Position numbers and translations under genes: made by a program | Assembly: GCA_900770345.1 (NCBI GenBank) | Contig: CAAGKF010000316.1 | Span: 1 to 34,601, forward strand | Direction: 5' to 3' | Source: Lachnospiraceae bacterium | Lineage (GTDB): Bacteria > Bacillota > Clostridia > Lachnospirales > Lachnospiraceae | DNA length: 34,601 bases | Part shown: positions 33,743-34,601 of the stretch, in pieces | Numbering within the stretch: position 1 is the first letter of the stretch | How the letters are laid out: each line of letters opens with the position of its first letter | The notes under the pieces: generated by a model | What the model was told of the DNA's origin: nothing | What the model saw: the letters and a program-made list of their open reading frames with translations, nothing else | The model's database searches: none

Positions 33743-33770
33743 ATTATACATGCTTTTATGAAAATGTCAA
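33743..33770 (-). promoter_or_regulatory. Near-consensus sigma-A promoter of the lar operon
   Basis: On the minus strand TTGACA (33765-33770), a 16-base spacer, TATAAT (33743-33748). Both hexamers are perfect. The start would be near 33736. No other promoter of similar quality was seen in the window. Confidence 0.85.
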
Positions 33771-33820
33771 TAAAAAGACGCAGGGATTTTTTCTGTAACG
33801 CTGCTGCTCAGACGGCGCAT

Positions 33821-33880
33821 CTTCTTGCCGGGGCTTCGCCCCGACAAGAAGCATCGGATGTCCATACCTGGATATCCGAT
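33821..33880. repeat. Two adjacent strong hairpins downstream of ytaF
   Basis: CTTCTTGCCGGGGC-TTC-GCCCCGACAAGAAG (33821-33851) has a 14-position stem with one mismatch. ATCGGATGTCC-6-GGATATCCGAT (33853-33880) has an 11-position stem with one mismatch. Neither is followed by a U-tract on either strand. They may stabilise the ytaF mRNA end, act as a U-poor terminator, or be a REP-like dispersed element. Confidence 0.7.
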
Positions 33881-33906
33881 CCTCCTTTGCAGTGTACTGT
33901 CTTCGG

Positions 33907-34536
33907 TCACATTGTACTCCCTTTCATCACTGCCATCAATATTAAAATCACTCCGCCGATCCAGCCCGGATCAACATTTTTCTGCCTGGAAAGCAGGGAG
34001 CCCGCCCACAGTCCGGCTTCCGTCATGACAAAACCGGCAGCAAAGGAGGAGAAAGCCACTGCCGGCAGCGAAAGCCGGAGAAAGGCTCCCATGGTCCCGG
34101 CAGCCATACTGTCCATAGACATAGCCAGTGCCAGAAATACGGATTCCCTCCAGCTTAAGGAACGGGAGCCGTCGGCATCGGCTGCCATTGGATTCCCGTA
34201 AATACTGACAATGACCTTCAGGCCCGACAGAGAAAACCGAAGACTTTTTTCGATCCGGCAGTGCCGGTTGATATAGCTTTTCACCATGCAGTCCAGGAGC
34301 TTCACCAGTCCTAAAAAAAACAGGCCGCACACACAAATGAGTCGGGTAATCGCCCCGGGGATAAACGCTGTCAGAAATGTTCCCATTCCCAGAGCCAGCG
34401 CCAGACAGCCGCTGCAGATCAGATTTAGCAGCACTGCCTTTCCCCAGGTGATCTTCACCCGATTCGCTCCGTATGCCAGGCCTGCGGCGAATATATCCAT
34501 ACACAGGGCGATAACGAATAAAAAAACCGGAATCAT
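33907..34536 (-). CDS. ytaF: YtaF-type sporulation membrane protein (MntP superfamily)
   Basis: 209 residues with about six membrane helices in two similar halves. Each half carries a conserved membrane aspartate motif, ALCMDIFAAGLAYG near the N-terminus and ALAMSMDSMAAGTMGA near 140-155. The central hydrophilic loop has NPMAADADGSRSLSWRES, close to the YtaF signature P-x-x-A-D-x-D-x-S. The superfamily includes the manganese exporter MntP; YtaF members are found in spore formers but their substrate is unknown. No clear Shine-Dalgarno sequence was seen before the start at 34536. Two strong hairpins lie downstream. Confidence 0.85.
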   Translation of the reverse strand: MIPVFLFVIALCMDIFAAGLAYGANRVKITWGKAVLLNLICSGCLALALGMGTFLTAFIPGAITRLICVCGLFFLGLVKLLDCMVKSYINRHCRIEKSLRFSLSGLKVIVSIYGNPMAADADGSRSLSWRESVFLALAMSMDSMAAGTMGAFLRLSLPAVAFSSFAAGFVMTEAGLWAGSLLSRQKNVDPGWIGGVILILMAVMKGSTM

Positions 34537-34601
34537 GTTATCATCTTGTTTCTTTTTATTCTAATATATTCCCTGCCTTTTTGTTTGCCCCCTTTTCCTT
34601 C

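Overview
The window looks like chromosome of an anaerobic, low-GC-lineage Firmicute, most likely a Lachnospiraceae-type gut clostridium with moderate GC. The reasons are AddAB instead of RecBCD, NfnAB, class III (anaerobic) ribonucleotide reductases, a Ktr-type potassium channel, a YtaF-type sporulation membrane protein and strong AGGAGG ribosome binding sites. I could not fix the genus. Almost every gene lies on the minus strand; only three small genes are on the plus strand. I saw no tRNA, rRNA, CRISPR array, insertion sequence or prophage.

Layout, left to right. 1-497: start of a secreted cell-wall-binding/CAP-domain protein cut by the window edge, with its promoter and palindrome at 694-749. 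886-6588: a potassium operon transcribed ktrB-ktrA-small membrane protein-kdpD-kdpE, so the Kdp sensor/regulator pair sits beside a Ktr channel and not beside kdpFABC. 6764-9042: nfnA-nfnB (electron-bifurcating transhydrogenase) with a strong terminator. 9155-10066: aldose-epimerase-like protein. 10234-11360: dihydrofolate reductase overlapping a ThyX-like protein whose signature is degenerate. 11421-18660: addB-addA recombination nuclease. 18735-19172: a plus-strand membrane-anchored protein with an FMN-binding-like fold. 19273-25603: one tight operon mscL-nrdG-dut-TPR protein-hflX-nrdD, whose NrdD carries a fused C-terminal redoxin. 25838-26678: two plus-strand XRE regulators. 26813-28945: a second, differently ending nrdD. 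29078-33506: a lar operon for the nickel-pincer nucleotide cofactor (two unrecognised membrane proteins-larE-larB-larC-TPR protein). 33907-34536: ytaF.

How the genes work together. The middle of the window is rich in deoxynucleotide supply and DNA upkeep: two NrdDs share one visible activase (NrdG), Dut removes dUTP and makes dUMP, DHFR and the ThyX-like protein point to dTMP synthesis, and AddAB repairs double-strand breaks. The right side makes the Ni-pincer cofactor used by LarA-type racemases; no larA is visible here.

The most interesting signal is at 33507-33770. A near-consensus promoter is followed by about 90 nt containing small hairpins, then a complete intrinsic terminator (14-position stem with one mismatch, UGAA loop, eight U), and then the first gene of the lar operon. 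This is the architecture of a transcription attenuator or riboswitch, placed ahead of two membrane proteins of unknown function linked to Ni-cofactor synthesis.
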